The translations under genes were made by a program, and so were the position numbers. From contig NZ_BMXS01000008.1 in NCBI RefSeq assembly GCF_014651875.1, positions 99,363 to 163,362 of the forward strand: a DNA stretch of 64,000 nt. The letters run 5' to 3'. The notes beneath the pieces are model-generated. The model worked only from the letters and a program-made list of their open reading frames with translations. It ran no database searches and was not told where the DNA came from. How positions within the stretch are numbered: position 1 is the stretch's first letter; every line of letters starts with the position of its first letter. This DNA comes from Litchfieldella qijiaojingensis (GTDB lineage: Bacteria; Pseudomonadota; Gammaproteobacteria; Pseudomonadales; Halomonadaceae). Of this stretch, positions 45,663 through 55,277 are shown one piece after another.

Positions 45663-46876
45663 AACGAGCCATCGTATTGGTGCTGGATTCCTTCGGCATA
45701 GGCGCCACGCCGGATGCCGAGACCTTCGGCGATGCTGGTGCCGACACCTTGGGTCACATTGCCCAGGCCTGCGCACGAGGAGAGGCCGGCATTGGCAGGC
45801 GCGGCCCGCTCACGCTGCCCAACCTGGCCAGCCTGGGGCTGTTCCATGCCCACCATGAAAGCACCGGTGGCTGGGCTGTGGGAGTGGAGGTGCCGAACAC
45901 CGTCAACGGCGCCTATGGCCATGCCCGTGAACTCTCCTCGGGCAAGGACACGCCTTCCGGCCATTGGGAGATCGCCGGGGTCCCGGTGCTCTTCGAATGG
46001 GGCTATTTCGAGGACAAGGAGTCGAGCTTCCCGCCCGAGTTGCTCGACGCGCTGGTTCGAGAGGACGAGCTGCCCGGCGTGCTGGGCAACTGCCACGCCT
46101 CAGGTACCACGATCATCGAACGCCTCGGCGAGGAGCATGTGCGTAGCGGCAAACCGATCGTCTACACCTCGGCGGACTCGGTATTCCAGATCGCCGCTCA
46201 CGAGGAGACCTTTGGCCTCAAACGCCTCTACCGGCTGTGCGAGATCGCCCGCCGCCTGCTCGAGCCTTACAATATCGGGCGGGTGATCGCACGCCCCTTC
46301 ACCGGTGATGACGCCTCGAGCTTCACGCGCACCGCCAATCGCCGCGACTATTCGGTGGAACCTCCCTCGCCGACGGTGCTGCAAAAGCTCGTCGACGAGA
46401 AAGGCGGCGAGGTAGTGTCGATCGGCAAGATCGCCGACATCTACGCGCATTGCGGGATCACTCGCAAGATCAAGGCCAGCGACCATGACGCGCTATTCGA
46501 CGCCACTCTCGAAGCCTGCGAACAGGCCGGCGACAATACCCTGATCATGACCAACTTCGTCGACTTCGACATGGTCTACGGCCACCGCCGAGACATCGCC
46601 GGCTACGCCGCGGCGCTGGAAGCCTTCGATGCGCGACTGCCCGAGCTGCTGGAGCGTCTAGCGCCGAGCGATCTGCTGATCATCACCGCCGACCATGGCT
46701 GCGATCCGACCTGGCACGGCAGCGACCACACCCGCGAGCATATCCCGGTCCTGGCCGTCGGCGGCGGACTGCGGCCCGGTTCGCTGGGCATGCGCGACAC
46801 CTTTGCCGACATCGGCCAATCGCTGGCCCGCTATTTCGCACTGAGCCCCATGGCCTACGGGCGCAGTTTTCTCTGA
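45659..46876 (+). CDS. deoB: phosphopentomutase
   Basis: The 405-residue alkaline-phosphatase-superfamily enzyme interconverts ribose- or deoxyribose-1-phosphate and the 5-phosphates. Metal motifs [24 protein letters not shown] and [19 protein letters not shown] are intact. GGGGAGG lies ahead of the ATG. Confidence 0.96.
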   Translation: MKRAIVLVLDSFGIGATPDAETFGDAGADTLGHIAQACARGEAGIGRRGPLTLPNLASLGLFHAHHESTGGWAVGVEVPNTVNGAYGHARELSSGKDTPSGHWEIAGVPVLFEWGYFEDKESSFPPELLDALVREDELPGVLGNCHASGTTIIERLGEEHVRSGKPIVYTSADSVFQIAAHEETFGLKRLYRLCEIARRLLEPYNIGRVIARPFTGDDASSFTRTANRRDYSVEPPSPTVLQKLVDEKGGEVVSIGKIADIYAHCGITRKIKASDHDALFDATLEACEQAGDNTLIMTNFVDFDMVYGHRRDIAGYAAALEAFDARLPELLERLAPSDLLIITADHGCDPTWHGSDHTREHIPVLAVGGGLRPGSLGMRDTFADIGQSLARYFALSPMAYGRSFL

Positions 46877-46911
46877 CACGACCTCGTATTCAATCGACAG
46901 GAGTCACCCCA

Positions 46912-47646
46912 ATGGCCACTCCCCATATTCAGGCAAACAAGGGCGATTTCTCCGATACCGTGCTGCTGCCCGGCGATCCACTACGTGCACAGTTCATCGC
47001 CGATACCTTTCTGACCGATGTCCGGGAAGTCAATAGGGTTCGTAACATGCTGGGGTTCACCGGCCGCTACCAGGGACGCGAGATTTCGGTGATGGGTCAC
47101 GGCATGGGCATCCCCTCGATATCGATCTATGCCAAGGAGCTGATCACCGACTACGACGTCAAGACATTGATCCGCGTCGGTTCCTGCGGTGCGGTACGCG
47201 ACGACGTCAAGCTCCGCGATGTGGTGATCGGGCTGGGCGCCAGCACCGACTCCAAGGTCAACCGTACCCGCTTCATGGACCACGACTTCGCCGCTATCGC
47301 CGACTTCAATCTGGTCAGCCATGCTGTCAGCGTGGCCAGGGAAAAGCACATCCCGCTCAAGGTCGGCAACCTGTTTTCGGCCGACCTGTTCTATTCTCCG
47401 CAGCACGAACTCTTCGAACTGATGAAGCGCTACGGAATCGTCGGCATCGAGATGGAAGCGGCTGGCCTGTATGGCGTGGCGGCGGAATACGGTGCCCGGG
47501 CGATGACCATCTGCACGGTGTCCGACCATATCCTGCGCGGCGAGGCACTAAGCTCGGATGAACGACAGACTACCTTCAACGAGATGATAGAAGTGACGCT
47601 GGAAGCGGTGTTGCGCGACGATTCCACCCACCGCAGCGAGGGCTGA
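46912..47646 (+). CDS. deoD: purine nucleoside phosphorylase DeoD-type
   Basis: The 244-residue hexameric phosphorylase of purine nucleosides has [26 protein letters not shown], and the catalytic [17 protein letters not shown] followed by [11 protein letters not shown] with the active Asp. AGGAG lies eight bases ahead of the ATG. Substrate split and phosphate use are as in E. coli DeoD. Confidence 0.95.
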   Translation: MATPHIQANKGDFSDTVLLPGDPLRAQFIADTFLTDVREVNRVRNMLGFTGRYQGREISVMGHGMGIPSISIYAKELITDYDVKTLIRVGSCGAVRDDVKLRDVVIGLGASTDSKVNRTRFMDHDFAAIADFNLVSHAVSVAREKHIPLKVGNLFSADLFYSPQHELFELMKRYGIVGIEMEAAGLYGVAAEYGARAMTICTVSDHILRGEALSSDERQTTFNEMIEVTLEAVLRDDSTHRSEG

Positions 47647-47650
47647 TTCC

Positions 47651-48076
47651 ATGACATATCCGATCCCGCATGAACTCCGTCAGCGGCTGATCAGCGTGCG
47701 TGACAATGCCTACGCTCCCTACTCCCGGCACCCGGTAGGGGCGGCATTGGAGAGCGACGACGGCCAGCTGTTCTATGGCTGCAATGTGGAAATCGCCAAC
47801 TACAAGGGGCTGTGCGCCGAGGCCTCGGCCATCTCCGCCATGGTGTCCAGCGGCCGCAAAGCCATCGCGACGCTCTACGTGATCGGCCCCGGTGAACGCC
47901 TGTGCACGCCATGCGGCGACTGCCGCCAACGGATCCGCGAGTTCGCCTCGCCGGAGACACGCATCCATGTACTCGACGCCCAAGGCAACTGGCTCAAGAG
48001 CTACAGCATGGACGAACTGCTACCCGACTCCTTCGGCCCTGAAAACCTCGGCCAGTCCTCGTCGATGCGACCTTGA
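47651..48076 (+). CDS. cdd: cytidine deaminase
   Basis: The 141-residue homotetrameric-type zinc deaminase turns cytidine or deoxycytidine into uridine or deoxyuridine for the same salvage route. The catalytic motif is LCAEASAI (Cys-Ala-Glu type), with zinc ligands in CTPCGDCRQ, and the substrate loop is YGCNVEIANYKG. The substrate loop differs slightly from the usual NVENASYG. It starts five bases after deoD. Confidence 0.9.
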   Translation: MTYPIPHELRQRLISVRDNAYAPYSRHPVGAALESDDGQLFYGCNVEIANYKGLCAEASAISAMVSSGRKAIATLYVIGPGERLCTPCGDCRQRIREFASPETRIHVLDAQGNWLKSYSMDELLPDSFGPENLGQSSSMRP

Positions 48077-48235
48077 ATCGACAGCGACATGGCACCTTCC
48101 TGCCTTCAACCTAAAGCCCCGCCCGGGAGCGCCGATACTTATTGAGACTTGCCTTCGTCCCCCGCCGGGGCGACCATTGCTAGCGCATCGAGATGCTGGA
48201 CACAACAACAGAGATACCTGTCGCGGAGCCAGGGA

Positions 48236-49072
48236 ATGCCCATCGCTCGCTTTTCACCCTTTGAACTGCTGCTGCTGAAGAGCCGCAACCAGGCCGATAC
48301 CGCCGGTCTGTTGTTGTTGGCTTGGGTGCTGGCCAGCAAGGGGCATCTCTCCGAAGCCGACAGACAACGCCTTACCGACCTGGCACGCGATTTCCGACAT
48401 GGCCACGAACTCGAGCCGGTCATAGAGATCGCTGCGCAACAGGATCTCGGCGCCATTCAACTGGCTGCCGAAGTCATGCAGAAGGACTGCGGCGGCGAAC
48501 AAGCCCACCCTTTCCTGCGACAGGCAATCACCTTGGCGGTGGCCGACGGCAAGTTGACCAGCGCCCATCATCACATACTGCGCTTTCTGGCCGACCTGCT
48601 GGGCGTTTCACCCCCCAAGTTCGCCATGCTGTTCACTGAGGTTGCAGGCAAGGAATTCACCAACCCCGACGACCCCAGCCGTACCGGCTACTGGCAGGCC
48701 AAGGAACGCCACCGCCAGCAGCAGGAGGACCGCCAACGCCAACACCAGAGGAGCCACGATCGGCAGTCCCATGAGCGACGCTCTTCCGGCCAGCAGCATC
48801 GCCAGCACTCGGGAGCCGGCGGCTCCCAGCGACAGCATCGCCAGCACTCGACACAAGAGCCGCCGCCCGGTGACCGCACCCAGCGCGCGCTAGCCATTCT
48901 CGGCCTGGAGCCGGGCGCCAGCCGCAGCGATATCCGCAAAGCCTATCGCCGGCTGGCCCAGCTTCACCACCCGGACCGCTTCTTTGCCGAAGGCGAGGCG
49001 ATGGTGGCCAGCGCCTCGCAGCGATTCCAGAAGATCAAGAAGGCCTACGAATACCTGATGGAAGCAAGCTGA
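48236..49072 (+). CDS. TerB-domain J-protein (DjlA-like co-chaperone)
   Basis: The product is 278 residues from the ATG at 48236 (GGAG ahead). Residues 8-145 resemble a TerB/DjlA central domain with acidic helices. Residues 160-205 are extremely Gln-, His- and Arg-rich (a low-complexity linker). The C-terminus is a J-domain with HPD at 245-247 (LAQLHHPDRFF). Unlike E. coli DjlA there is no clear N-terminal TM anchor. It would stimulate a DnaK ATPase. It is followed five bases later by a degenerate J-like gene. Confidence 0.82.
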   Translation: MPIARFSPFELLLLKSRNQADTAGLLLLAWVLASKGHLSEADRQRLTDLARDFRHGHELEPVIEIAAQQDLGAIQLAAEVMQKDCGGEQAHPFLRQAITLAVADGKLTSAHHHILRFLADLLGVSPPKFAMLFTEVAGKEFTNPDDPSRTGYWQAKERHRQQQEDRQRQHQRSHDRQSHERRSSGQQHRQHSGAGGSQRQHRQHSTQEPPPGDRTQRALAILGLEPGASRSDIRKAYRRLAQLHHPDRFFAEGEAMVASASQRFQKIKKAYEYLMEAS

Positions 49073-49077
49073 GTACC

Positions 49078-49491
49078 ATGCGCGATCTATACAAGCGCCT
49101 GGGTATCACGCCCCAGGCCTCCGACAGCGACATCACCGCGGCCATCGAGGCCTGCGAGCATACGGCCTTGAAAGCCGATGCCAGTACCGTGCTGAGCGTC
49201 AAATCCCGCCGCGAGGAGTACGATGCCCTGCACGCCACGCTGCGCGATATCGGCCTGCTGCGGGCACGGCTCGGCCTCACCCATGGCCGTTACTGGCAGG
49301 ACAGCGTGGCCAACGACTTCTCGCTGCCACCGGACAATACCTGCTCGCGGCACGACGAATTGATCGGCCGCGTGACCCACGCCGTGACGTTGCACAACCG
49401 CTGGCAGCGCTGGCGCGGGCCTTGGTCGATGGTCGGCCTGCTGGCTCTGGGCATCACGCTGGGAGTGGCGCTTTGTCACTGGTGGTTGTAA
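49078..49491 (+). CDS. degenerate J-like protein with C-terminal membrane anchor
   Basis: The 137-residue product begins MRDLYKRLGITPQASDSDIT, like the first helix of a J-domain, and ends in a TM helix ([20 protein letters not shown]). The HPD tripeptide is absent; the helix II-III region reads KSRREEYDALHATLRDIG. It is five bases downstream of the TerB/J-protein, so a paired function in chaperone targeting to the membrane is possible. The 3' end overlaps the convergent dehydrogenase gene by 38 bases. Confidence 0.65.
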   Translation: MRDLYKRLGITPQASDSDITAAIEACEHTALKADASTVLSVKSRREEYDALHATLRDIGLLRARLGLTHGRYWQDSVANDFSLPPDNTCSRHDELIGRVTHAVTLHNRWQRWRGPWSMVGLLALGITLGVALCHWWL

Positions 49492-50530
49492 CCACCACAC
49501 TGCGATCCTGCGAGTCAGCCAGGAAGCAAGCATCCAGCACGCGTTGCAACGCCGCGCCGCGAGCGAAGTCGGGCTGGTCATTGTGACCGCTCACGATGCC
49601 GGCGATGAAGCGCTGGTAGATGCTCGGCGTCTGTGAGCACTCCACCGACGTCCAGTTCGCCGGGTGAATGTCGTCGCCGAAGCAGGTCAATACCCGGTCC
49701 TTGGCGTCGTCGAGCACCACGCTCACCGCGCCCTTGTCGCCATACACGCTCAGCTTCAGCGAGTTGAGGTGGCCGGTGGCCCAACGCGTGGCCTGGATGG
49801 TACCGAGTGCGCCGCCCGCGAACTCGACGCGCATCAGCGCGCTGTCGTTGGCATCCAGGATGTAGTCGCCGATGCGATTGCCGGGCGCCTTGTCGAAGCA
49901 CTTGAGCTGGCAGTTGACCCGCGTGATGTCGCCCACCGGGAAGCTGGCGAAATCGAGAATGTGCACCCCGACATCCCCCAGCACCCCCTTGCTGCCGTGC
50001 GCCTCGGACAGCCGCCACAGCCACTGGCTATCGCTATCCCAGCGGCCCCAGGCGTGGCTCACCAACCAGCTCTGCAGGTAGCTGGCATCGACATGCATCA
50101 CCCGGCCGATGGCGCCAGAGGCAATCAGGTCGCGGGCATGCTGAATCGCCGGCGCGTCGCGGTAGCTCAGGTTGATCATGTTGATCACCCCAGCCCGACG
50201 CGCCGCCTCCGCCATTTCCTCGGCATCGGCGGCATTGGTGGCCAGCGGCTTCTCGCACAGGATGTGCTTGCCGGCGGCGATGGCTGCCAGCGAGATCGCC
50301 TTATGCACGCCGTCCGGGGTGACGTTGCTCACGGCCTGGATATCGTCGCGCGCCAGCATGGCCTCTAGATCGGTATATACCGCGGCGATGCCGTGCCTGT
50401 CGGCGAAGCCACGCGCCTTGTCGGCGTCGAGATCACATACCGCCACCACCTCGACGCCCTCGAGCGCCCCGAAATGCTTGGCATGCTCGCCGGCCATGCT
50501 GCCGGCCCCGATAATCGCCAGTCGAATCAT
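49454..50530 (-). CDS. Gfo/Idh/MocA-family oxidoreductase
   Basis: The 358-residue NAD(P)-dependent sugar or inositol-type dehydrogenase has a Rossmann fold ([19 protein letters not shown]) and the family EKPLA motif ([11 protein letters not shown]). A C-terminal substrate domain has [15 protein letters not shown], which supplies the catalytic His. It overlaps thuA by four bases (ATGA). Such pairs process trehalose-derived or other sugars under a LacI-type regulator. Confidence 0.85.
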   Translation of the reverse strand: MIRLAIIGAGSMAGEHAKHFGALEGVEVVAVCDLDADKARGFADRHGIAAVYTDLEAMLARDDIQAVSNVTPDGVHKAISLAAIAAGKHILCEKPLATNAADAEEMAEAARRAGVINMINLSYRDAPAIQHARDLIASGAIGRVMHVDASYLQSWLVSHAWGRWDSDSQWLWRLSEAHGSKGVLGDVGVHILDFASFPVGDITRVNCQLKCFDKAPGNRIGDYILDANDSALMRVEFAGGALGTIQATRWATGHLNSLKLSVYGDKGAVSVVLDDAKDRVLTCFGDDIHPANWTSVECSQTPSIYQRFIAGIVSGHNDQPDFARGAALQRVLDACFLADSQDRSVVVTTTSDKAPLPA

Positions 50531-51306
50531 TTGAACCCCTCCTCACCCGGCTTGTGCAGTCCTTCGCCCTTGACCTTCACCGGGTCCGGCGCCTGCTCCG
50601 GCGGCACGGTGGGGCAGCTATCGATCCACCGCGACCCCTCGGGACGCGCCCATTTCACGGCATTTCTCAGCACCAGGCGCACCTGTTCGTCGTAATAGAT
50701 CGGATAGGTCTCGTGACCGGGGCGGAAGTAGAAGATCTTGCCGTTGCCGCGCTTGTAGGTCAGACCGGAACGGAACACCTCGCCGCCCTCGAAGGCGCTG
50801 ATGAAGATCACCTCATCAGGATTGGGCACCGCGAACGGCTCGCCATACATCTCGGTGTGCGGCAACTCGATATAGTCGCCCAGCCCCTGGACGATGGGAT
50901 GGCTGGGATTGACCACCCACAGCCGTTCCCGCTCGCCGGCCTCGCGCCATTTCAGCGAGCAGGTAGTGCCCATCAGGCGCTTGAATATCTTCGAGTAATG
51001 GGCGGAATGCAGCACCAGTAGCCCCATGCCCTGCAGCACTCGAGCCTGAACCCGGTCGACGATCTCGTCGCGTACCTCGCCGTGGGCGGCATGCCCCCAC
51101 CACAGCAGCACGTCGGTGCTCTCCAACACGTCCTCGGTGAGGCCGTGCTCGGGATCCTGCAGCGTCACCGCACTTGCCTGGATCTCGGGGTCTTCGTTCA
51201 GGGCCGCGGCGATGCAGGCATGCATGCCTTTGGGGTAGATGCGTGCGACCACCTCGTTGGTCTGCTCGTGCACGTTCTCTCCCCAAACGGTGACATTGAG
51301 TGTCAT
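50527..51306 (-). CDS. thuA: ThuA-domain protein
   Basis: The product is 259 residues from the ATG at 51306 with AAGGAGAG ahead. The fold is class I glutamine-amidotransferase-like: [11 protein letters not shown] at the N-terminus, [25 protein letters not shown] and [11 protein letters not shown]. The canonical catalytic Cys triad is lacking. In rhizobia ThuA with ThuB converts trehalose to 3-ketotrehalose derivatives. Here the dehydrogenase partner is coupled, and a LacI-family gene lies upstream. Confidence 0.82.
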   Translation of the reverse strand: MTLNVTVWGENVHEQTNEVVARIYPKGMHACIAAALNEDPEIQASAVTLQDPEHGLTEDVLESTDVLLWWGHAAHGEVRDEIVDRVQARVLQGMGLLVLHSAHYSKIFKRLMGTTCSLKWREAGERERLWVVNPSHPIVQGLGDYIELPHTEMYGEPFAVPNPDEVIFISAFEGGEVFRSGLTYKRGNGKIFYFRPGHETYPIYYDEQVRLVLRNAVKWARPEGSRWIDSCPTVPPEQAPDPVKVKGEGLHKPGEEGFK

Positions 51307-51373
51307 CGCGACTCTCCTTTCCGGGTGATTGATGGATATATCGTGCACTTTGGCCAAGGCACGCTACCCAAAA

Positions 51374-51385
51374 GTAAACGTTTAC
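51374..51385. promoter_or_regulatory. LacI-type operator, site 1
   Basis: A perfect 12-bp palindrome GTAAACGTTTAC lies 68 bp upstream of thuA. It is identical to site 2 and centred 21 bp from it. Confidence 0.8.
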
Positions 51386-51394
51386 GTATCAAGA

Positions 51395-51406
51395 GTAAAC
51401 GTTTAC
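51395..51406. promoter_or_regulatory. LacI-type operator, site 2
   Basis: A second perfect copy of GTAAACGTTTAC, preceded by AGA. The two copies are two helical turns apart, suited to cooperative binding of the LacI-family regulator encoded just upstream. Confidence 0.8.
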
Positions 51407-51521
51407 TCATGGCTTTTAATGCCATTTCAACCAAGGTATGGGGAAGCAAGCCATATGCCGACGATGGCCATTGGCGAGAAAAACAGACGCTTGGTAATAC
51501 TCCGCCGTGAATGCAGGCAGA

Positions 51522-52502
51522 TCAGCTCGTCTGACGAGGGATCAGCGTGACAGGCAATGTGACATGACGTGGAGAAGCACCGGCGATGGCCTCGCCAAGC
51601 AAACTCACCGCTTCACTGGCGATCTGGCCAATATCCTGACGTACCGTGGTCAACTGGGCAGCCAGAGTCGGCAAATCATCGAAACCGGTGACGGCCACCT
51701 GCTCGGGCACACGGACCGCTTGATCCGACAGTGCCGTCAGACAACCGCGTGCGAGTTCGTCGTTCTCGCAGACCAGGCCATCGAGTGCCAACTCTTGCTG
51801 CAGGAAACGGCTAAGGTAGCGGTAAGCGGTCAAGGCAGGGTCATAGTTGTAAGGCACGCTGATGAGGCGTTCGAGAAGCTCAGCTTCCTTGAGCGCCTGC
51901 TGGTACCCCTCTAGACGATGGCGATCGCCAGCAAGCTCATCGCCAATATAGGCGATTTTCCTACGCCCTTTCTCTATCAGATGACGGGTCGCCAGATAGA
52001 TGCCGTGACGGTCGTCCGGCGCCACCGAGAAGCCCTCACCCGGCAAGCCGATACGCACGAAAGGGATTTGCCGCGCGGAGAGAAACTCCGGGCGTTCGTC
52101 ACCAGAAAAGTCGCTCAGCAGGATGGCGGATCCAGCCCGCTCGGGTAGCGTCGAGGTCTGATCATGAGCGAAAAAGATTGGCACCATGCCCTTACGATGC
52201 AGTTCCAGGGTCAAGTGCTGATAGAGCAGGATGTAGTACGGACGCAGCTCAATATCCTGCCGACCGAGAGAAATGCCGACCACGGCATTCTTGCCGCTGA
52301 TCAAGGCACGCGCGGCAGCACTGGGTTGGTAATGGATGTCACGGCTGATCTGCAGGATGTGCTGGCGCAGTTTGTCACTGATTCCCGGCTTGCCGTTCAG
52401 CGCCCGGCTGACCGAGGCGATGGACACTCCCGCCGCCCTGGCGATTTCATGGATGGTGGCACTTTTCGCCAGCCGGCTCGGTGTATCTGAGTGTCTGGTC
52501 AT
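51522..52502 (-). CDS. LacI-family transcriptional regulator
   Basis: About 326 residues (the start is uncertain: ATG at 52502 or 52535, neither with a strong ribosome site). The N-terminal helix-turn-helix is TIHEIARAAGVSIASVSRALNG. The sugar-binding periplasmic-like domain includes LISGKNAVVGISLGRQDIEL, LDGLVCENDELARGCLTAL and VAVTGFDDLP. It lies directly upstream of thuA and its operators and probably represses that operon until its sugar ligand binds. Confidence 0.87.
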   Translation of the reverse strand: MTRHSDTPSRLAKSATIHEIARAAGVSIASVSRALNGKPGISDKLRQHILQISRDIHYQPSAAARALISGKNAVVGISLGRQDIELRPYYILLYQHLTLELHRKGMVPIFFAHDQTSTLPERAGSAILLSDFSGDERPEFLSARQIPFVRIGLPGEGFSVAPDDRHGIYLATRHLIEKGRRKIAYIGDELAGDRHRLEGYQQALKEAELLERLISVPYNYDPALTAYRYLSRFLQQELALDGLVCENDELARGCLTALSDQAVRVPEQVAVTGFDDLPTLAAQLTTVRQDIGQIASEAVSLLGEAIAGASPRHVTLPVTLIPRQTS

Positions 52503-52604
52503 TGGCGAACGGCCATCAACGTTACGAGAGTCCATTGATTGTGCCCGATATCCCCCTCGGTTGCAGCTTGCAGACATCCTTCCAGCGCGGAGAGACACAA
52601 GGCT

Positions 52605-54938
52605 TCAATCCTGGGATGGTGCAGGATCCGGCGAACCACCGATGCCTCTACCGGAGCCGGCGACGCTAACTTCACCCAGCTCGCGGCCTTGGGCGTCCTG
52701 CTTCCGCGAAGCGGCACCCACGGCCTCTTCCCAATCGCGACCGCCGGCTCGGCCCTCCATCTGGATACTCATGCGTGGCAGCGCCATGTCCAACCCCTTA
52801 GCTTCCATGCGTTGCTTGAGACGCAGGTTGAAGGCCCGTGCCACGTCCCACTGCATCACCGGCGCGGTGCGCATCCGCATGCGCAGCACCGCCGCACCTT
52901 CCTCGAAGCGCTCGATACCCTGCATCTCCAGCGGTGACCAGATATGGTGACGCATCACCGGATCCTGGCGCAGCTCATCGGCGACCTCGCGCACCAGGGC
53001 GATGGCATCGTCGATCTTCATGTCGTGAGGAACACGGATACGCATCAGTGCGATGCCGAATTGGCGGGACATGTTATGGATCGAGGTAATCTGGCTGAAG
53101 GTGATGATATGTACGATGCCATCGATATCGCGCAGTCTCACGGTGCGCAGGGTCAAACCCTCGACGGTGCCCAGGTGCCCGCCAAGGTCGACGAAATCGT
53201 CGATGGCCAATGAGTCTTCGATCAGGATGAACATGCCGGTGATCAAATCCTGGACCAGGGTCTGGGCTCCGAAGCCGATGGCCAGCCCGATGACCCCAGC
53301 ACCGGCCAACAGCGGTGTGACGTTGACCCCCAAGTTGGCCAGTCCGACGATGGCGGCGATGATCACGATGGTGGCGAAGATGACATTGCGAATCAGCGGG
53401 GTAATGGTCTGTACACGGGCACTGTTGACACGGCCACCCCGTGCCCGCGCCGATGACATCAGTGCCCTATGAATGGCGGTGTCGGCGAAGATCCACACCA
53501 GCCACGCCAACAGCACGGTGAAACCGATTGCCAGCAGTGCCTGTCCGATCTGTGCACTGGCCACGCTCTGCTGTCCCAGGCCGATCAGCGAGCCGCCCCA
53601 CACTTGCAGCGATAACTCGGCAAAGGCCACCCAACACAGCATGTGTGCCAGGGTATAGCCAAAACGCTCCAGGCGTTTGCGATACTGGGACATGCGCCGG
53701 CGCCGGGCCATGGTGTCCCGGTGGCGGCGAATCAGGCCAGTGACCACCAGAGTCACCACCAGCAAGGCGGCGGAGATGATCGCACGCGTCAAGGCGCCAC
53801 CGGCATCGCCTACTGAAACGAAAATCGCCAACAATGAGGCCCCTACCAACAGCAGGGCCGGCACATGCCACAGCCTACCCAATACCCGGATCACGTCATC
53901 GGCGGTGCTGGCCTGCTTGCGTTGCGAATAGGGGCGATTGCAGATCAAGTGCTTGATGGGACGTTTGAAGCGCACCACGAAAACCCCAGCGGCCAGAGCG
54001 GCCAGCACATTGGCCAGCACCGACGACAACCCGGCAAGATTGTCGCCCAGCAGAGAGATCAGTCGCCCGGTAGTCAGGGCGTCGGCCAGTGCCACCAGCG
54101 CGCCGATCACGAACAGGTGACGTACCCCCTGGCGACGCAAGTAATCCACGGCCACATAACGGTGCCCACGGGTGAACACCGAGATGACGACCTCACAAAC
54201 CACTGACAACAGGCGACCGCAGAAGGCGATATAGGCCACCACCAAGCCCAGACTGCGCCCCGCTCCGGAATCTATGAATTGCGCCATGGCCAGCACCAGC
54301 GCAAAAGACAGCAGCCAGGGCAAGAGGTGTCGCAGGAAGTGGATGACGAGCAACCAGGCACGTGGTTCGCGAGGCAATTCCAGTGGCCAGCCGCGGCGTT
54401 TGGCCAGCAGGCGACCGCCCAGGATCAGCAGCGCCAGCACACCAGCCCAGATCGCCAGTATCACCACTGCTTCGAAGGCCACGCGCATCAGCTCGGTGAC
54501 GCCAGCATCGCTGGCAATCGCCACGGCCTCTTCCCAGGCCCGGTCGAACTGACGCTGCCAGTTGTCCAGCGGCGACTGGCCGGCCTCGGCCTGTTCTCCA
54601 AAATCGCTGAGCGTGTCCGCCAAGGCGCCAAGCAACCCTTGGCGTACCGGTGTCTCCTCCTCTTCGGCTTGCGCCGTCGCCTGGCGCAGCTCCTTAAGAC
54701 GCTCCACGAGAGCACCGCGGCGTTCCGCATCCTCCAGGGTGGTAATCACCTCATCCAGGGATTGCCGGAATGCCTCGGGATCCTGAGCTTGCGATTGCTG
54801 CTCCTCGCTTCCGCTCAGGCCGGGTAGCGACAGCGTCTGGGCCTCGACTCCGGCGGCAAATACCAGAGCCAAGGATAGACACAGCACCGAAAGAGCTCGG
54901 CGACTTTTCAGACAGAGTCTCGCGAGCGACTGAAGCAT
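52605..54938 (-). CDS. large MscS-family mechanosensitive channel
   Basis: The product is 777 residues from the ATG at 54938, which has GGGAG upstream. A signal peptide (1-35, ending GVEAQ) leads to a predicted periplasmic coiled-coil region (about 45-125: PEAFRQSLDEVITTLEDAERR). Many TM helices follow, and the MscS core is FATIVIIAAIVGLANLGVN, GLAIGFGAQTLVQDLITGMF and the beta-domain DIDGIVHIITFSQITSIHN. This is a MscK/YbdG-like osmotic relief valve. It fits a salt-adapted organism. Confidence 0.87.
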   Translation of the reverse strand: MLQSLARLCLKSRRALSVLCLSLALVFAAGVEAQTLSLPGLSGSEEQQSQAQDPEAFRQSLDEVITTLEDAERRGALVERLKELRQATAQAEEEETPVRQGLLGALADTLSDFGEQAEAGQSPLDNWQRQFDRAWEEAVAIASDAGVTELMRVAFEAVVILAIWAGVLALLILGGRLLAKRRGWPLELPREPRAWLLVIHFLRHLLPWLLSFALVLAMAQFIDSGAGRSLGLVVAYIAFCGRLLSVVCEVVISVFTRGHRYVAVDYLRRQGVRHLFVIGALVALADALTTGRLISLLGDNLAGLSSVLANVLAALAAGVFVVRFKRPIKHLICNRPYSQRKQASTADDVIRVLGRLWHVPALLLVGASLLAIFVSVGDAGGALTRAIISAALLVVTLVVTGLIRRHRDTMARRRRMSQYRKRLERFGYTLAHMLCWVAFAELSLQVWGGSLIGLGQQSVASAQIGQALLAIGFTVLLAWLVWIFADTAIHRALMSSARARGGRVNSARVQTITPLIRNVIFATIVIIAAIVGLANLGVNVTPLLAGAGVIGLAIGFGAQTLVQDLITGMFILIEDSLAIDDFVDLGGHLGTVEGLTLRTVRLRDIDGIVHIITFSQITSIHNMSRQFGIALMRIRVPHDMKIDDAIALVREVADELRQDPVMRHHIWSPLEMQGIERFEEGAAVLRMRMRTAPVMQWDVARAFNLRLKQRMEAKGLDMALPRMSIQMEGRAGGRDWEEAVGAASRKQDAQGRELGEVSVAGSGRGIGGSPDPAPSQD

Positions 54939-54999
54939 GGTGTCTCCCCCGGAACGACGCGAAGACAAGAGTCTGCACGGGGCACTGAACAGGGTAAAG

Positions 55000-55197
55000 T
55001 ACATCTACCTGATCCCACGCGGTCTCGACAAATCGACCTTCATCGCCACCAGCGTGGTGACCTTCACCTGCGTCAATCTACTCAAGCTCGCCCCCTACCT
55101 GTGGCTCGGCGAGATCAATGTCTCCAGCGCCTGGGCCTCATCGATCCTGGCCATGGCCATCGTGGGAGTCCAGTTGATATTTCGGGCCTTGGAGTAA
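55000..55197 (+). pseudogene. 3' fragment of a TauE/SafE permease gene
   Basis: The frame YIYLIPRGLDKSTFIATSVV plus VNLLKLAPYLWLGEINVSSA resembles the last third of the TauE/SafE sulfite- or anion-exporter family. Everything upstream is missing, and the sequence runs straight into the divergent mscS promoter. There is no start codon with a ribosome site. It appears to be a truncated remnant. Confidence 0.6.
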
Positions 55198-55277
55198 CGA
55201 AACGGGCGGGGTTCCACCTTTCTCAGGCTATGATGATAAACTGCAAGGCATTGAGCGCATTGGCTTCCGGAGTCGCC

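Noticed and set aside
51374..51406. CRISPR-like repeat pair
   Set aside because: The two identical 12-bp palindromes are only 9 bp apart and stand before an operon; they are operators, not an array.
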